A DNA stretch of 64,000 bases from JANPIX01 sp031425195 (GCA_031425195.1 JANPIX010000009.1:1-64000); one strand, 5' to 3'; shown: positions 34,092 through 43,096, numbered from the stretch's first letter. Notes: generated from the sequence alone by a model not told the origin. Translations and numbers: made by a program.

Positions 34092-34799
34092 TTAGACCGA
34101 ACGTGTCAGCCCCCCGTCGACCCGCAGGTTCTGCCCCGTCACGTATCCCGCCCCGTCTGACGCCAGAAAGCCCACCACGGCGGCAATCTCGGCCATCGTG
34201 CCATAGCGTTTCATCGGCACCATCGCAGCGCGTTCGTCGGTTCCTGGCAGACTGTCGATCCAGCCGGGCAGCACGTTGTTCATGCGGATATTCTGCGCCG
34301 CATAGGTATCAGCATAGATTTTCGTGAAAGCAGCCAACCCCGCCCGCGCCACGGCTGATGTCGGGAACATCGCCGAAGGTTCGAACGCCCAGGCGGTGGA
34401 GATGTTGATGATCGCCCCGCCGCCCTGCGCCACCATGATGGGTGTCACAAGACGGGTCGGGCGCACGACGTTCAGGAAATAAACCTCCTGCCCGCGCAGC
34501 CAGTCTTCGTCGCTGATGTCCAGAAGCGCGCCGCGCGGCCCGTGCCCGGCACTGTTGACCAGAACATCAACGCGGCCCCAACGCTCCATCGCGCCATCGA
34601 CCAGCGCCTTCAGATCGTCAACCGACTGGTTGGACCCCGTCACCCCGAAACCGCCAAGCGTTTCCGCCAACGCCTCACCCTTGCCAGACAATGACAGGAC
34701 GCCAACCGAAAACCCGTCTTCGGCCAAATTGCGCGCCGCCGCCGCCCCCATGCCGCTGCCACCCGCCGTCACCAGCGCGACTTTCGTGCCCATCGTCAT
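34092..34799 (-). CDS. SDR-family protein lacking the YxxxK catalytic pair
   Basis: A 235-residue SDR with the cofactor loop TAGGSGMG near the N-terminus, NSAG and the family end SDGAGYVTGQNLRVDGG. Where the catalytic Tyr-x-x-x-Lys should be, the sequence reads SAVAR (Ser148, Arg152). The preceding INISTAW keeps a Ser/Thr at the usual place. It is thus either an oxidoreductase with altered chemistry or a non-catalytic relative. The start overlaps the dihydropyrimidinase stop by 4 nt (ATGA), so it is translationally coupled to that gene. Reduction of malonate semialdehyde, as YdfG does in the Rut pathway, would fit the context but is unproven. Confidence 0.82.
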   Translation of the reverse strand: MTMGTKVALVTAGGSGMGAAAARNLAEDGFSVGVLSLSGKGEALAETLGGFGVTGSNQSVDDLKALVDGAMERWGRVDVLVNSAGHGPRGALLDISDEDWLRGQEVYFLNVVRPTRLVTPIMVAQGGGAIINISTAWAFEPSAMFPTSAVARAGLAAFTKIYADTYAAQNIRMNNVLPGWIDSLPGTDERAAMVPMKRYGTMAEIAAVVGFLASDGAGYVTGQNLRVDGGLTRSV

Positions 34800-36247
34800 A
34801 CCCCCGTCACAGGAATACCGCTGCGCACCACCGGCCTTGGCGCCGTCAACTCTTTCCACGCACTCAGCGCCCGGTTCACCGCAGGCCGCGCCTCGCGGGC
34901 CACGAACTTCCCATGGCCTTCCTGTGTCAGCATTTCACCCTCCCGCACCGCGACATGGCCGCGTGTGAGCGTAAACCGGGGCAGGCCAGTCACCACCTTG
35001 CCCTCGAACACATTGTAATCGATCGCGGATTGCTGCTTTGCCGCCGTGATCGTCTTGGATGCCTTCGGGTCCAGAACCACAAGATCGGCGTCAGCGCCCA
35101 CCAGCACTGCCCCCTTCTTCGGATACATGTTCAGGATCTTGGCGATGTTGGTCGAGGTAACGGCCACAAACTCGTTCATCGTCAGCCGCCCAGTCGCCAC
35201 CCCATGCGTCCACAGCATCGGCATCCTGTCTTCCAGCCCCCCCGTCCCGTTCGGGATCTTGGCGAAATTGCCCACGCCGTACCGCTTTTGCTCGGTCGTA
35301 AAGGCGCAGTGGTCGGTTGCCACACAGGACAGGCTGCCCGATTGCAGCCCCGCCCAAAGACTGTCCTGATGCAGCTTGTTACGGAACGGGGGCGACATGA
35401 CGCGCCGCGCGGCGTGGTCCCAGTCGGGGTGGAAATACTCGCTTTCATCCAGCGTCAGGTGCTGGATCAGCGGCTCTCCCCAGACGCGCTTGCCCTGTGC
35501 CCGCGCGCGGCGGATCGCCTCGTGCGCATCTTCACAACTGGTGTGCACCACATACAGCGGCACGCCCGCCATATCGGCGATCATGATGGCGCGGTTCGTG
35601 GCTTCCCCCTCCACCTGCGGCGGGCGGCTGTAGGCGTGGGCTTCCGGGCCGGTGTTGCCTTCGGCCAGCAGTTTCGCCGTCAGTTCCGCCACCACATCGC
35701 CGTTTTCGGCATGCACCAGCGCCACCCCGCCCAGATCGCCCACCCGGCGGAACGACGCGAACATCTCGTCATCGTTCACCATCAGCGCGCCCTTGTAGGC
35801 CATGAAGTGCTTGAACGACGTGATCCCCGCCTTGACCGTCTCCTCCATGTCATCCCACACCTGCTGCCCCCACCAGGTGACCGCCATGTGATAGCTGTAA
35901 TCGCAGGTCGCACGGGTCGATTTGTTGTGCCAGGCCTTGGCCGCATCCATCAACCCCTGCCCCTGCCCAGGCAGGATGAAATCCACCACCATCGTCGTGC
36001 CGCCTGACAGGGCCGCCCGCGTGCCGGATTCGAAATCATCCGCCGAATAGGTGCCCATGAAGGGCATCTCCAGATGCGTGTGCGGATCGATCCCGCCAGG
36101 CATGATGTAACAGCCCGTGGCATCCAGTTCCGTGCCGCCCTTCAGGTTCGGCCCGATGGCGGTGATGGTGCCGCCGTCGATCTGAACGTCGGCTTTGTAA
36201 GTCAGGTCGGCAGTGACGATGGTGCCGTTCTTGATGGTGGTGGTCAT
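34796..36247 (-). CDS. hydA: Dihydropyrimidinase (D-hydantoinase)
   Basis: A 483-residue cyclic amidohydrolase that opens dihydrouracil or dihydrothymine to the N-carbamoyl-beta-amino acid. It has the first metal motif in MPGGIDPHTHLEMPFMG, the carboxylated lysine in SFKHFMAYKG, histidines in VHAENGD and VVHTSCEDA, and the late aspartate in VATDHCAF. The YKADVQIDGG N-terminal strand and the ADADLVVLDP C-terminal part complete the usual fold. It is the second step of the reductive pyrimidine pathway; the first (preTA) and third (carbamoylase) lie in the same window. Confidence 0.95.
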   Translation of the reverse strand: MTTTIKNGTIVTADLTYKADVQIDGGTITAIGPNLKGGTELDATGCYIMPGGIDPHTHLEMPFMGTYSADDFESGTRAALSGGTTMVVDFILPGQGQGLMDAAKAWHNKSTRATCDYSYHMAVTWWGQQVWDDMEETVKAGITSFKHFMAYKGALMVNDDEMFASFRRVGDLGGVALVHAENGDVVAELTAKLLAEGNTGPEAHAYSRPPQVEGEATNRAIMIADMAGVPLYVVHTSCEDAHEAIRRARAQGKRVWGEPLIQHLTLDESEYFHPDWDHAARRVMSPPFRNKLHQDSLWAGLQSGSLSCVATDHCAFTTEQKRYGVGNFAKIPNGTGGLEDRMPMLWTHGVATGRLTMNEFVAVTSTNIAKILNMYPKKGAVLVGADADLVVLDPKASKTITAAKQQSAIDYNVFEGKVVTGLPRFTLTRGHVAVREGEMLTQEGHGKFVAREARPAVNRALSAWKELTAPRPVVRSGIPVTGV

Positions 36248-36284
36248 GGCCAGATCCTTTGCAAGTCAAACGCAGGTATATCGC

Positions 36285-37343
36285 TCATCGGGCGGCACGT
36301 CGCCCCCGCAGCCAACGCATGAGCGGTCGCTCCAGCAGAACATGCGCCAGACTTCCGGCCACGAGCGCGCCCGACAGGACGACTGCCGCCGTCAGCGGTA
36401 CGCCCAGCCGGTCCCCCCCGGCGGCCAGCAGAACCTTGACCGTCAGCGTCATCGCCGTGATGTGCACCAGATAGATGGCATAAGAGGCATCGCCCAGAAA
36501 CACGAATGCGCGCGGAACCCTCAGACGCCCCGCCCGCTCCAGCACCACAAGGCTGGTGACCATCGCGGCGGCCCCAAGGCCGTAAAGCACGGTCCGCAAC
36601 CCCGTGTGCCAGTCTACGCCGCCATAGGCTTCCGACAGGCCAACGGCGAGGAACAGCAGGATACCCCCGAGCAGCAAGGGCAGCGCCAGTTCCGACGGCA
36701 GATAGGGCACGCCAAGGCTTGCACAGATCCCGAACAGGAACAAAAGGTTGTAGGCCGACAGGATCAGATCATGGCCCCAGCCCTGATATCCCGAAATGGC
36801 AGAAACCGCACAGGCCCCGAACCACAAGGCCCCCACCGCAAAGCCCAGCCGCAGGTTAAGGAGGAGGAGCGAAAACACGATGTAGAACATCATCTCGAAA
36901 GTCAGCGACCAAGCGACTTCGATGATAGGCTCCCCCGCCGAGGGCCAAAGGAACACCGCCCGCAGCGCCTCGTTGGCGGACGGCAACACACCCTCGGTCG
37001 CAAAGCGCCCGGCAATGACGATGGTCAGGATGACCCAGAAGAAGGGATAGATCCGCTCGATCCTGCGGGTCATGAAGGCACGGGCGTGCTGCGGCTGGCC
37101 AAACTGATGGCGGTGCACCAGCACCATGATAAACCCGCTAAGGACAAAGAAGATCTCCACCCCGGCATAGCCCATGGCAAAGGCAGGTGTCAGGCCGTGC
37201 CCGGCACCAAGAACCTGCGGAACGGTGTAGACGTGCAGATGGAACAGCACGACCATAATCGCCGCCACCGCGCGAAGGGCTTGCAGCGACGCGATCTGAC
37301 CGCGCGGGGCGGTGGCTGCGAGGGGAGCGAGTGGGGCCGTCAC
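36285..37343 (-). CDS. Acyltransferase 3 family membrane protein
   Basis: A 352-residue membrane protein with about ten helices, opening with LQALRAVAAIMVVLFHLHVY and then GYAGVEIFFVLSGFIMV, the hallmark of the acyltransferase 3 (OafA/ExoZ-like) family that O-acetylates surface sugars or other extracytoplasmic targets. It starts with GTG at 37343 after an AAGG. It lies between the dihydropyrimidinase and carbamoylase genes, where it has no evident pathway role. It looks like an insertion into a metabolic block, together with the next gene. Confidence 0.88.
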   Translation of the reverse strand: MTAPLAPLAATAPRGQIASLQALRAVAAIMVVLFHLHVYTVPQVLGAGHGLTPAFAMGYAGVEIFFVLSGFIMVLVHRHQFGQPQHARAFMTRRIERIYPFFWVILTIVIAGRFATEGVLPSANEALRAVFLWPSAGEPIIEVAWSLTFEMMFYIVFSLLLLNLRLGFAVGALWFGACAVSAISGYQGWGHDLILSAYNLLFLFGICASLGVPYLPSELALPLLLGGILLFLAVGLSEAYGGVDWHTGLRTVLYGLGAAAMVTSLVVLERAGRLRVPRAFVFLGDASYAIYLVHITAMTLTVKVLLAAGGDRLGVPLTAAVVLSGALVAGSLAHVLLERPLMRWLRGRRAAR

Positions 37344-37383
37344 CGGGCTAACCTTGCGGACTCAGGGACTGCCTTGAAGAAAG

Positions 37384-37944
37384 TCAATTTTTTGCTCCAA
37401 CGTCCATTTGATCCAGAACCCTTTGGCGGAACTCTGCGGACGGTCTAGAAAGGAAAGTGTTCCCCAAGCTAGTAACTACCAGAAATCGAAACGTGCGAAG
37501 TTCGAGCCAGCGACGGAACCAACTCTTTCCCGCAAAATGAAGCGCGAAATCGCGGTACCAGCTTTCTCCTTCAATATTTGTCTCCGGGATTCGCCAGTGC
37601 GCGACCTCACCATCATTCAGTGTAGTGGGTATTGGTGAACTTCCCGGTGTGCCAGTTACAATAATGAAGCTCGAAAAACTTCGAATGGCTCTAGCGCCCA
37701 AATGTGTAATCGTTGCAGGCCGGTTTCCTAAATTCGTGGCGGAAATGTGAAAGATTGGCTTTGGAGCACCTTCTCCAATCGAGGCCTCAAGCATGGGGCG
37801 CGCCGTTACCTTTAACGTCTGTCGTGTCGATCGATTTGCGATGTGCAGCGCAACGTAAACAGCTAACAGAGTTGCAAATGCGGCGAACCATACCCCAAGA
37901 ACTTCAAGCGCTTGCGCCCAGTCATCAAAGACGCCCAAAATCAC
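37384..37944 (-). CDS. Unrecognised protein with one N-terminal membrane helix
   Basis: A 186-residue protein with a hydrophobic helix at about residues 15-36 (LGVWFAAFATLLAVYVALHI) and a soluble remainder rich in beta-prone sequence (PIFHISATNLGNRPATITHLG). I do not recognise the family. Base composition is visibly more AT-rich than its neighbours, with codons such as AAA, TTT and GAA used freely, which suggests recent arrival. The GTG start overlaps the carbamoylase stop (GTGA) and is preceded by GGAGGG. Confidence 0.65.
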   Translation of the reverse strand: MILGVFDDWAQALEVLGVWFAAFATLLAVYVALHIANRSTRQTLKVTARPMLEASIGEGAPKPIFHISATNLGNRPATITHLGARAIRSFSSFIIVTGTPGSSPIPTTLNDGEVAHWRIPETNIEGESWYRDFALHFAGKSWFRRWLELRTFRFLVVTSLGNTFLSRPSAEFRQRVLDQMDVGAKN

Positions 37945-39191
37945 CCCTCCACCCCCGCCACCTCAAGCACGGCGTGCAGCAGCACGTCCGTCCCTGCCGC
38001 AGCCCACTCCGGCGAGATCTCCTCGGCCTCGTTGTGGCTCAGACCACCGACACAGGGGCACATGATCATCACAGTGGGGGCCACCCGGTTGATCCAGCAG
38101 GCATCGTGCCCGGCTCCACTGATGATATCCATGTGGCTGTACCCCAGCCGTTCGGCAGCACCGCGCACCACGCCCACAAGGCCCGGGTCGAACGTCACAG
38201 GATCAAAATGCCCCACCGGCTCGATGCTGCACCCCAGCCCCAGTTCCGCTGCGACGGCGGCTGCGGCGCGTTCCACTTCGCCCCGCATCGCGTCGAGTTT
38301 CGACTGATCGGGGCTGCGGATGTCAACCGTGAACACAACCCTGCCCGGAATCACGTTGCGGCTGTTGGGGAACACCTTCATCTGGCCCACCGCCCCCACG
38401 GCACCGGGCTGATGGCCCATCGCAATCTGATGCACGCGTTCCACGATCCGCGCCATGCCAAGACCCGCGTTCACCCGCATGTTCATGGGCGTGCTGCCGG
38501 TATGCGCGTCCTTCCCCGTCAGGGTGATTTCCAGCCACCACAGGCCCTGCCCATGCGTGACCACGCCAATCTCGCGACCCTCCGCTTCCAGGATGGGGCC
38601 TTGTTCGATGTGCAGTTCCAGCATCGCATGCATCTTGCGCGCGCCCACGGGTTCGTCGCCGACCCAACCGATGCGGGCGAGTTCGTCACCAAACCGCTTG
38701 CCATCCATGTCGACGCGCGATTTCGCATAATCCTCGGTGTGCAGCCCGGCGAATACGCCCGACGCCAGCATCGCAGGCGCGAAACGTGCGCCTTCCTCAT
38801 TCGTCCAGTTCGTCACCACGATGGGATGGCGGGTGCGCAGCCCAAGGTCGTTCATCGACCGGATCACCTCCAGCCCGCCCAGAACGCCCAGAACCCCGTC
38901 GTAGCGGCCGCCCGTCGGCTGCGTATCTAGATGGCTGCCCATGTAAACGGGCAAGGCGTCGGGGTCGGTTCCCGCGCGGGTGGCAAACATGTTCCCCATC
39001 GTATCGACACCCATTGTCATGCCCGCATCGGTGCACCACCGCGCGAACAGGTGCCGCCCTTCGCTGTCGGCATCCGTCAGGGTCTGACGGTTGCATCCGC
39101 CCGCCACCCCCGGCCCGATCAGCGCCATTTCCATCAGGCTGTCCCACAACCGGGGGCCATTGATCCGAAGGTTTGCACCTGGCGCTGACAT
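37941..39191 (-). CDS. N-carbamoyl-beta-alanine amidohydrolase (M20-type Zn hydrolase)
   Basis: A 416-residue member of the hydantoinase/carbamoylase group of the M20 peptidase clan. It should cleave N-carbamoyl-beta-alanine to beta-alanine, CO2 and ammonia. The metal-ligand motifs are seen in MGSHLDTQPTGGRYDG, WTNEEGARF, ELHIEQGP and SGAGHDA. It is the first gene of the minus-strand pyrimidine block, 46 nt downstream of a RutR-like operator. Allantoate or ureidoglycolate amidohydrolases are relatives, but dihydropyrimidinase in the same block favours the pyrimidine role. Confidence 0.92.
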   Translation of the reverse strand: MSAPGANLRINGPRLWDSLMEMALIGPGVAGGCNRQTLTDADSEGRHLFARWCTDAGMTMGVDTMGNMFATRAGTDPDALPVYMGSHLDTQPTGGRYDGVLGVLGGLEVIRSMNDLGLRTRHPIVVTNWTNEEGARFAPAMLASGVFAGLHTEDYAKSRVDMDGKRFGDELARIGWVGDEPVGARKMHAMLELHIEQGPILEAEGREIGVVTHGQGLWWLEITLTGKDAHTGSTPMNMRVNAGLGMARIVERVHQIAMGHQPGAVGAVGQMKVFPNSRNVIPGRVVFTVDIRSPDQSKLDAMRGEVERAAAAVAAELGLGCSIEPVGHFDPVTFDPGLVGVVRGAAERLGYSHMDIISGAGHDACWINRVAPTVMIMCPCVGGLSHNEAEEISPEWAAAGTDVLLHAVLEVAGVEG

Positions 39192-39236
39192 GATCCGCCC
39201 TTTTCGCTAGCCGGTTAACCCGGTCCGATTCTTTTC

Positions 39237-39252
39237 CTGACCATGTGGTCAA
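39237..39252 (-). promoter_or_regulatory. Predicted RutR operator upstream of the pyrimidine block
   Basis: The sequence CTGACCATGTGGTCAA matches the RutR consensus TTGACCA-N2-TGGTCAA at 13 of 14 defined positions and is a palindrome apart from its outer base. It lies 46 nt before the ATG of the carbamoylase gene. On the minus strand TTGACC also resembles a -35 box, so a bound repressor would block the promoter. A RutR-type regulator gene lies 4 kb away at 43256. Uracil or thymine releasing RutR is known from E. coli. Confidence 0.75.
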
Positions 39253-39478
39253 GTTTCAGCGCATCACGTTCCATGCTATCGGTCAAGTCCAGACCCCGTT
39301 CTGCCCCGGCGCTACCCTTGTTCGCCTTGCAATCGGGCGTTTCGCGGGCAGACGCTTACAGGTCGCAGCGCCGCCTGAGCAAACGGTTTTACTTGGGTGA
39401 TTTCCTGACCTAGGGTTCCGCTTGGCCACTGCATCTTGCGGGGCGTTGTGATTGCCTCATCAAGGGACTGACCTGACC

Positions 39479-40714
39479 GTGTTCAAATCCTTCTTTCCGC
39501 GGCCAAAACTGTTCCTGATCACATCGCTTGTCTGGGTCAGCCTTGCCGTCGCCGGGTGGTATCTTTTCGGCGCAGACCTCGGCGCCGCCTTCGGGTTTCC
39601 GGCAGACCTGCCGGATCCCGAACCGATCCTTGGCCTTGGCTATTTCGTGACCCCTTCGTTCATCTGGTTCTATCTGTATTGCGCGGCGTTTCTGGTCGTC
39701 TTCGCGGCGGCGTGGTTCACCTTGTCGCCACACCCGTACCAATGGTGGTCTATCGTCGGCACCGCCCTGATCCTGTTTTCCACCTATTTCAGCGTGCAGG
39801 TGTCGGTCGCCATCAACAACTGGCGCAGGCCGTTCTTTGACGATGTGCAGACGGCCCTGTCCGGCGAAAGCACGGTCACGGCGGGCGATCTTTACGCACT
39901 CATCCTGATCTTTGCGCAGATCGCGTTCCTGTGGGTCGGCATGTATGTGATGACCAAGTTCTTTGTCAGCCATTACGTCTTTCGCTGGCGCACCGCGATG
40001 AACGATTACTACATGAGCCGCTGGCCCGAAGTACGCGGCATCGAAGGCGCGTCCCAGCGCGTTCAGGAAGATACGATGCGCTTTGCCACCATCATGGAAG
40101 ACCTTGGCGTGTCGGTCGTCGATTCCATCATGACCCTGTTCGCCTTTCTGCCGGTTCTGGCCCTGCTGTCGGCGAACGTGGTCGAACTGCCCCTGATCGG
40201 TGTGGTGCCCGAACCCCTGCTCGTGGCCGCGATCTTCTGGTCACTGTTCGGTACAGTGCTTCTGGCACTGGCAGGGATCAAACTGCCGGGGCTGAACTTC
40301 CTTAATCAGCGGGTCGAGGCGGCCTACCGCAAGGAACTGGTCTATGGCGAGGATGATCCGAACCGGGCCGAACCGATGACCATGCGCGAACTCTTCGGGC
40401 AGGTGCGGCGCAACTACTTTCGCATGTATTTCCACTACGCCTACTTCAACGTGTTTCGCGGCATGTATCTGCAGGCGGACAATATCTTTGCCTATCTGAT
40501 CCTCATTCCCACCATTGCGGCGGGCAAGATCACCTTTGGCATCCTGCAACAGATCCTGTCCGCCTTCGGGCAGGTATCCTATTCCTTTCAGTATCTTGTG
40601 AACTCCTGGTCGACGATCATCGAACTCATGTCGATCCAGAAACGACTGGCGGCGTTCGAGGCTGCGTTCGAAGGTCGCGCCCTTCCCCCGATCGAGGCTG
40701 TGGCCGTGCCCTGA
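39479..40714 (+). CDS. SbmA/BacA-like peptide transporter
   Basis: A 411-residue inner-membrane protein of the SbmA/BacA family, which imports peptides such as microcins and proline-rich antimicrobial peptides using the proton gradient; BacA is needed for chronic host infection in rhizobia. Family segments are SVAINNWRRPFFDDVQTAL, the helix around FVSHYVFRWRTAMNDYYMSRW, EGASQRVQEDTMRFA and the C-terminal FSYQY-type region (VSYSFQYLVNSWSTIIELMSI). The start is uncertain: GTG at 39479 has AAGGG a little far upstream, and a TTG at 39452 is in frame. It is divergent from the pyrimidine block and shares its promoter region. Confidence 0.85.
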   Translation: MFKSFFPRPKLFLITSLVWVSLAVAGWYLFGADLGAAFGFPADLPDPEPILGLGYFVTPSFIWFYLYCAAFLVVFAAAWFTLSPHPYQWWSIVGTALILFSTYFSVQVSVAINNWRRPFFDDVQTALSGESTVTAGDLYALILIFAQIAFLWVGMYVMTKFFVSHYVFRWRTAMNDYYMSRWPEVRGIEGASQRVQEDTMRFATIMEDLGVSVVDSIMTLFAFLPVLALLSANVVELPLIGVVPEPLLVAAIFWSLFGTVLLALAGIKLPGLNFLNQRVEAAYRKELVYGEDDPNRAEPMTMRELFGQVRRNYFRMYFHYAYFNVFRGMYLQADNIFAYLILIPTIAAGKITFGILQQILSAFGQVSYSFQYLVNSWSTIIELMSIQKRLAAFEAAFEGRALPPIEAVAVP

Positions 40715-41455
40715 TCAGTTTTCCGGCACGCCACTGATGGGTTCATCCGGCGCGGGCAAGGCAGACAGGGGGGCGGCGTCCAGTTGCGCCCCGCCGGCAC
40801 CGCTGTCGGAACACAGATAGACCGCCCCACCAACCGCCACCGCAGACACCGCCACAGTGCCCAGCGCAGTCGTCGCACTCACCCCGCCCAGTGCCGCCGA
40901 CCCCAGCGCCACCAGCTTTTCCCCGATCACGACCCCCGGCCCTTTCAGGACCAAAGCACCGGACGGGTCTTGCAGAACCTGCACACCGGTTGCCATGGCG
41001 AAATCAGCCGCCTGCGACCCCAGCCTTGCTGCGGCAGCGGCCGAATGGTTCACGCGTTCGCAAAAACTGCGCGACGGCTGACGGCAGGTCATCCATCCAT
41101 CCCGCGGGCCTTCGGCATAACCGATATAGGTATCCGCCGCCTTGTCCCATTGCAGACAGAACGGCCCCCGTTCGGCATCCGTCAATTCGGGTGTAAGAAC
41201 CCGCAACGTCACCAGACCCGGGCAGGTGATCGCGCCGCGTTCACCAAAAAACCGCTCCCGGTAGGATTGGCTTTCGCGCAGCGTCGGCACATCGGGATCA
41301 TAGACAAAGTCCTGCATCTCGCCCCGGATCGATGTCTGACAGCGTGTCAACGCCTGCGCCCCTGCCGCATCAACGCCACAGGTCACAGCAAACAATGCCA
41401 ATGGCATCACCCGCCCCAGAAAGGGGCGCAGATGACAGCCTTGCCCCGGCATCAT
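40715..41455 (-). CDS. Secreted protein of unknown function with paired cysteines
   Basis: A 246-residue protein with an N-terminal export signal (hydrophobic VMPLALFAVTCGVDAAGAQA, probable cleavage after AQA). The mature part has several cysteines (RCQTSIRG, ITCPGL, PFCLQWD, MTCRQP, SFCERV) in its first half, likely disulfide-bonded in the periplasm. A glycine/alanine-rich hydrophobic stretch follows (VALGSAALGGVSATTALGTVAVSAVAVGGAVYLC). The first ATG overlaps the cupin gene stop by 4 nt. I do not recognise the family. Confidence 0.7.
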   Translation of the reverse strand: MMPGQGCHLRPFLGRVMPLALFAVTCGVDAAGAQALTRCQTSIRGEMQDFVYDPDVPTLRESQSYRERFFGERGAITCPGLVTLRVLTPELTDAERGPFCLQWDKAADTYIGYAEGPRDGWMTCRQPSRSFCERVNHSAAAAARLGSQAADFAMATGVQVLQDPSGALVLKGPGVVIGEKLVALGSAALGGVSATTALGTVAVSAVAVGGAVYLCSDSGAGGAQLDAAPLSALPAPDEPISGVPEN

Positions 41456-41736
41456 TTCAGTTCAAATTCGATGAAACTCATCTCGCTGTCACCGCCGTTG
41501 ACGACATTATGTTCAACCCCTTCGCTGCGGCGATAGACGGACCCGGCCGGAACCAGAACAGACCTGCTGCCCCCGCCCGGTTCTTCCAGCAACATGGTGC
41601 AATCCGTGACCGCCGTGATCACATAGTCGAACGCATGGCGGTGCCATCCGGTTTCCGCCCCCGGCGCGAAATCAAACCGCGTGACGCGCACCCGCGTGTC
41701 ATCGATCAGGGTGGTGGCGGTGCAGGTCTGTCTCAC
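41452..41736 (-). CDS. Small cupin-domain protein
   Basis: A 94-residue single-domain cupin. The first metal motif is GAETGWHRHAFDYVI (two His), and the second-half motif carries a histidine in EGVEHNVVN. Many such small cupins bind a divalent metal and act as sugar- or amino-acid-modifying enzymes or sensors. It sits 31 nt downstream of the omega-aminotransferase gene on the same strand and may be co-transcribed with it. The role is unknown. Confidence 0.85.
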   Translation of the reverse strand: MRQTCTATTLIDDTRVRVTRFDFAPGAETGWHRHAFDYVITAVTDCTMLLEEPGGGSRSVLVPAGSVYRRSEGVEHNVVNGGDSEMSFIEFELK

Positions 41737-41767
41737 ACGCGGCTCATTTCAGGCAAAGGGGAACCGT

Positions 41768-43096
41768 TCAATCCAGCGCCGTCAACACATCGGCCAGCGT
41801 GCCAACCAGTTGGTCGATGTCGGACTTCGATACGATCAGCGGCGGGCTCATCGCGATGATGTCGCCTGTGGTGCGGATCAGGATGCCTTTTTCATAAGCG
41901 GCCAGAAACGCCGCAAACGCCCGCTTGGTCGGTGCGCCGTCAATCGGTTGCAGTTCGATTGCCCCGATCAGACCCAGATTGCGGACGTCGATCACATGCC
42001 GCGTCCCCCGCAGCGAATGAAGCGCCTCTTCCCAATAGGGGGCAATATCGGCGGCCCGCTGAAACAGCGCCTCTTCCTTGTAGGTGTCAAGCGTGGCAAT
42101 CGCCGCCGCACTGGCAATCGGATTGCCGGAATAGGTATAGCCGTGGAACAATTCGATCATGTTCTCCGGGCCGGTCATGAAGGCATCGTGAATCTCCGCG
42201 GTCGTCAGAACGGCACCCATGGGAATGACTCCGTTCGTCAGTCCCTTGGCAGTCGTCATCATGTCGGGAAGCACGTTGAAATAATCCGCCGCAAACGGCG
42301 CACCCAAACGGCCAAAGCCGGTGATCACCTCGTCGAAAATCAACAGGATGCCATGCTTCTTCGTGATGGCGCGCAGCTTTTCAAGGTAACCAACCGGCGG
42401 GATCAGAACCCCGGTCGATCCGGCCACCGGCTCCACAATGACGGCGGCAATCGTTTCTGCGCCATGCAGTGCCACAATACGTTCCAACTCGTCCGCAAGG
42501 TTTGCCCCGTGTTCCGGCATCCCCTTCGAATAACTGTTCAGCGCAGGCAGATGCGTATGCGGCATATGGTCGACACCGTTCAACAATGTGCCAAACACCT
42601 TGCGGTTGTTCACGATCCCCCCGACGGAAATTCCGCCAAAGTTAACGCCGTGATAACCCCGTTCCCGCCCGATCAACCGGGTGCGTGCGCCTTCGCCCCG
42701 CGCCCGGTGATACGCGATGGCGAGCTTCAGCGCCGTCTCCACGCTTTCCGAACCGGAGTTGGTATAGAACACATGCTCGATGCCCTTGGGCGCAAGATCC
42801 ACCAGCCGGTTTGCCAGTTCAAAGGCCGACGGATGCCCCATCTGAAACGCCGGCGCATAATCCATCTCGGCCGCCTGCCGCGCGATGGCCTCGGTAATCT
42901 TCGGGCGGCAGTGCCCCGCATTGCAGCACCACAGACCCGCCGTTCCGTCCAGCACCTGACGCCCGTCACTGGTGGTGTAATGCATGTCCTTAGCCCCCAC
43001 AAACATGCGCGGCGTCTTCTTGAACTGACGGTTTGCCGTAAAGGGCATCCAGAAGGCGTTCAGGTCGTTCGGTGCGACATTGCGGTCAAGTGCCAT
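41768..43096 (-). CDS. Omega-amino acid (beta-alanine):pyruvate aminotransferase, class III
   Basis: A 442-residue PLP enzyme. It has the class III signatures NSGSESVETALKLA, ERGYHGVNFGG, the aspartate motif LLIFDEVITGFGR and the PLP lysine in TTAKGLTNGVIPMG. The N-terminal FWMPFTANRQFK and WCCNAGHCRP are typical of beta-alanine:pyruvate aminotransferases. It would turn beta-alanine, the product of uracil breakdown, into malonate semialdehyde. The ATG at 43096 follows AAGGACG. It is divergent from the RutR-type gene, which supports a pyrimidine link. Confidence 0.92.
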   Translation of the reverse strand: MALDRNVAPNDLNAFWMPFTANRQFKKTPRMFVGAKDMHYTTSDGRQVLDGTAGLWCCNAGHCRPKITEAIARQAAEMDYAPAFQMGHPSAFELANRLVDLAPKGIEHVFYTNSGSESVETALKLAIAYHRARGEGARTRLIGRERGYHGVNFGGISVGGIVNNRKVFGTLLNGVDHMPHTHLPALNSYSKGMPEHGANLADELERIVALHGAETIAAVIVEPVAGSTGVLIPPVGYLEKLRAITKKHGILLIFDEVITGFGRLGAPFAADYFNVLPDMMTTAKGLTNGVIPMGAVLTTAEIHDAFMTGPENMIELFHGYTYSGNPIASAAAIATLDTYKEEALFQRAADIAPYWEEALHSLRGTRHVIDVRNLGLIGAIELQPIDGAPTKRAFAAFLAAYEKGILIRTTGDIIAMSPPLIVSKSDIDQLVGTLADVLTALD

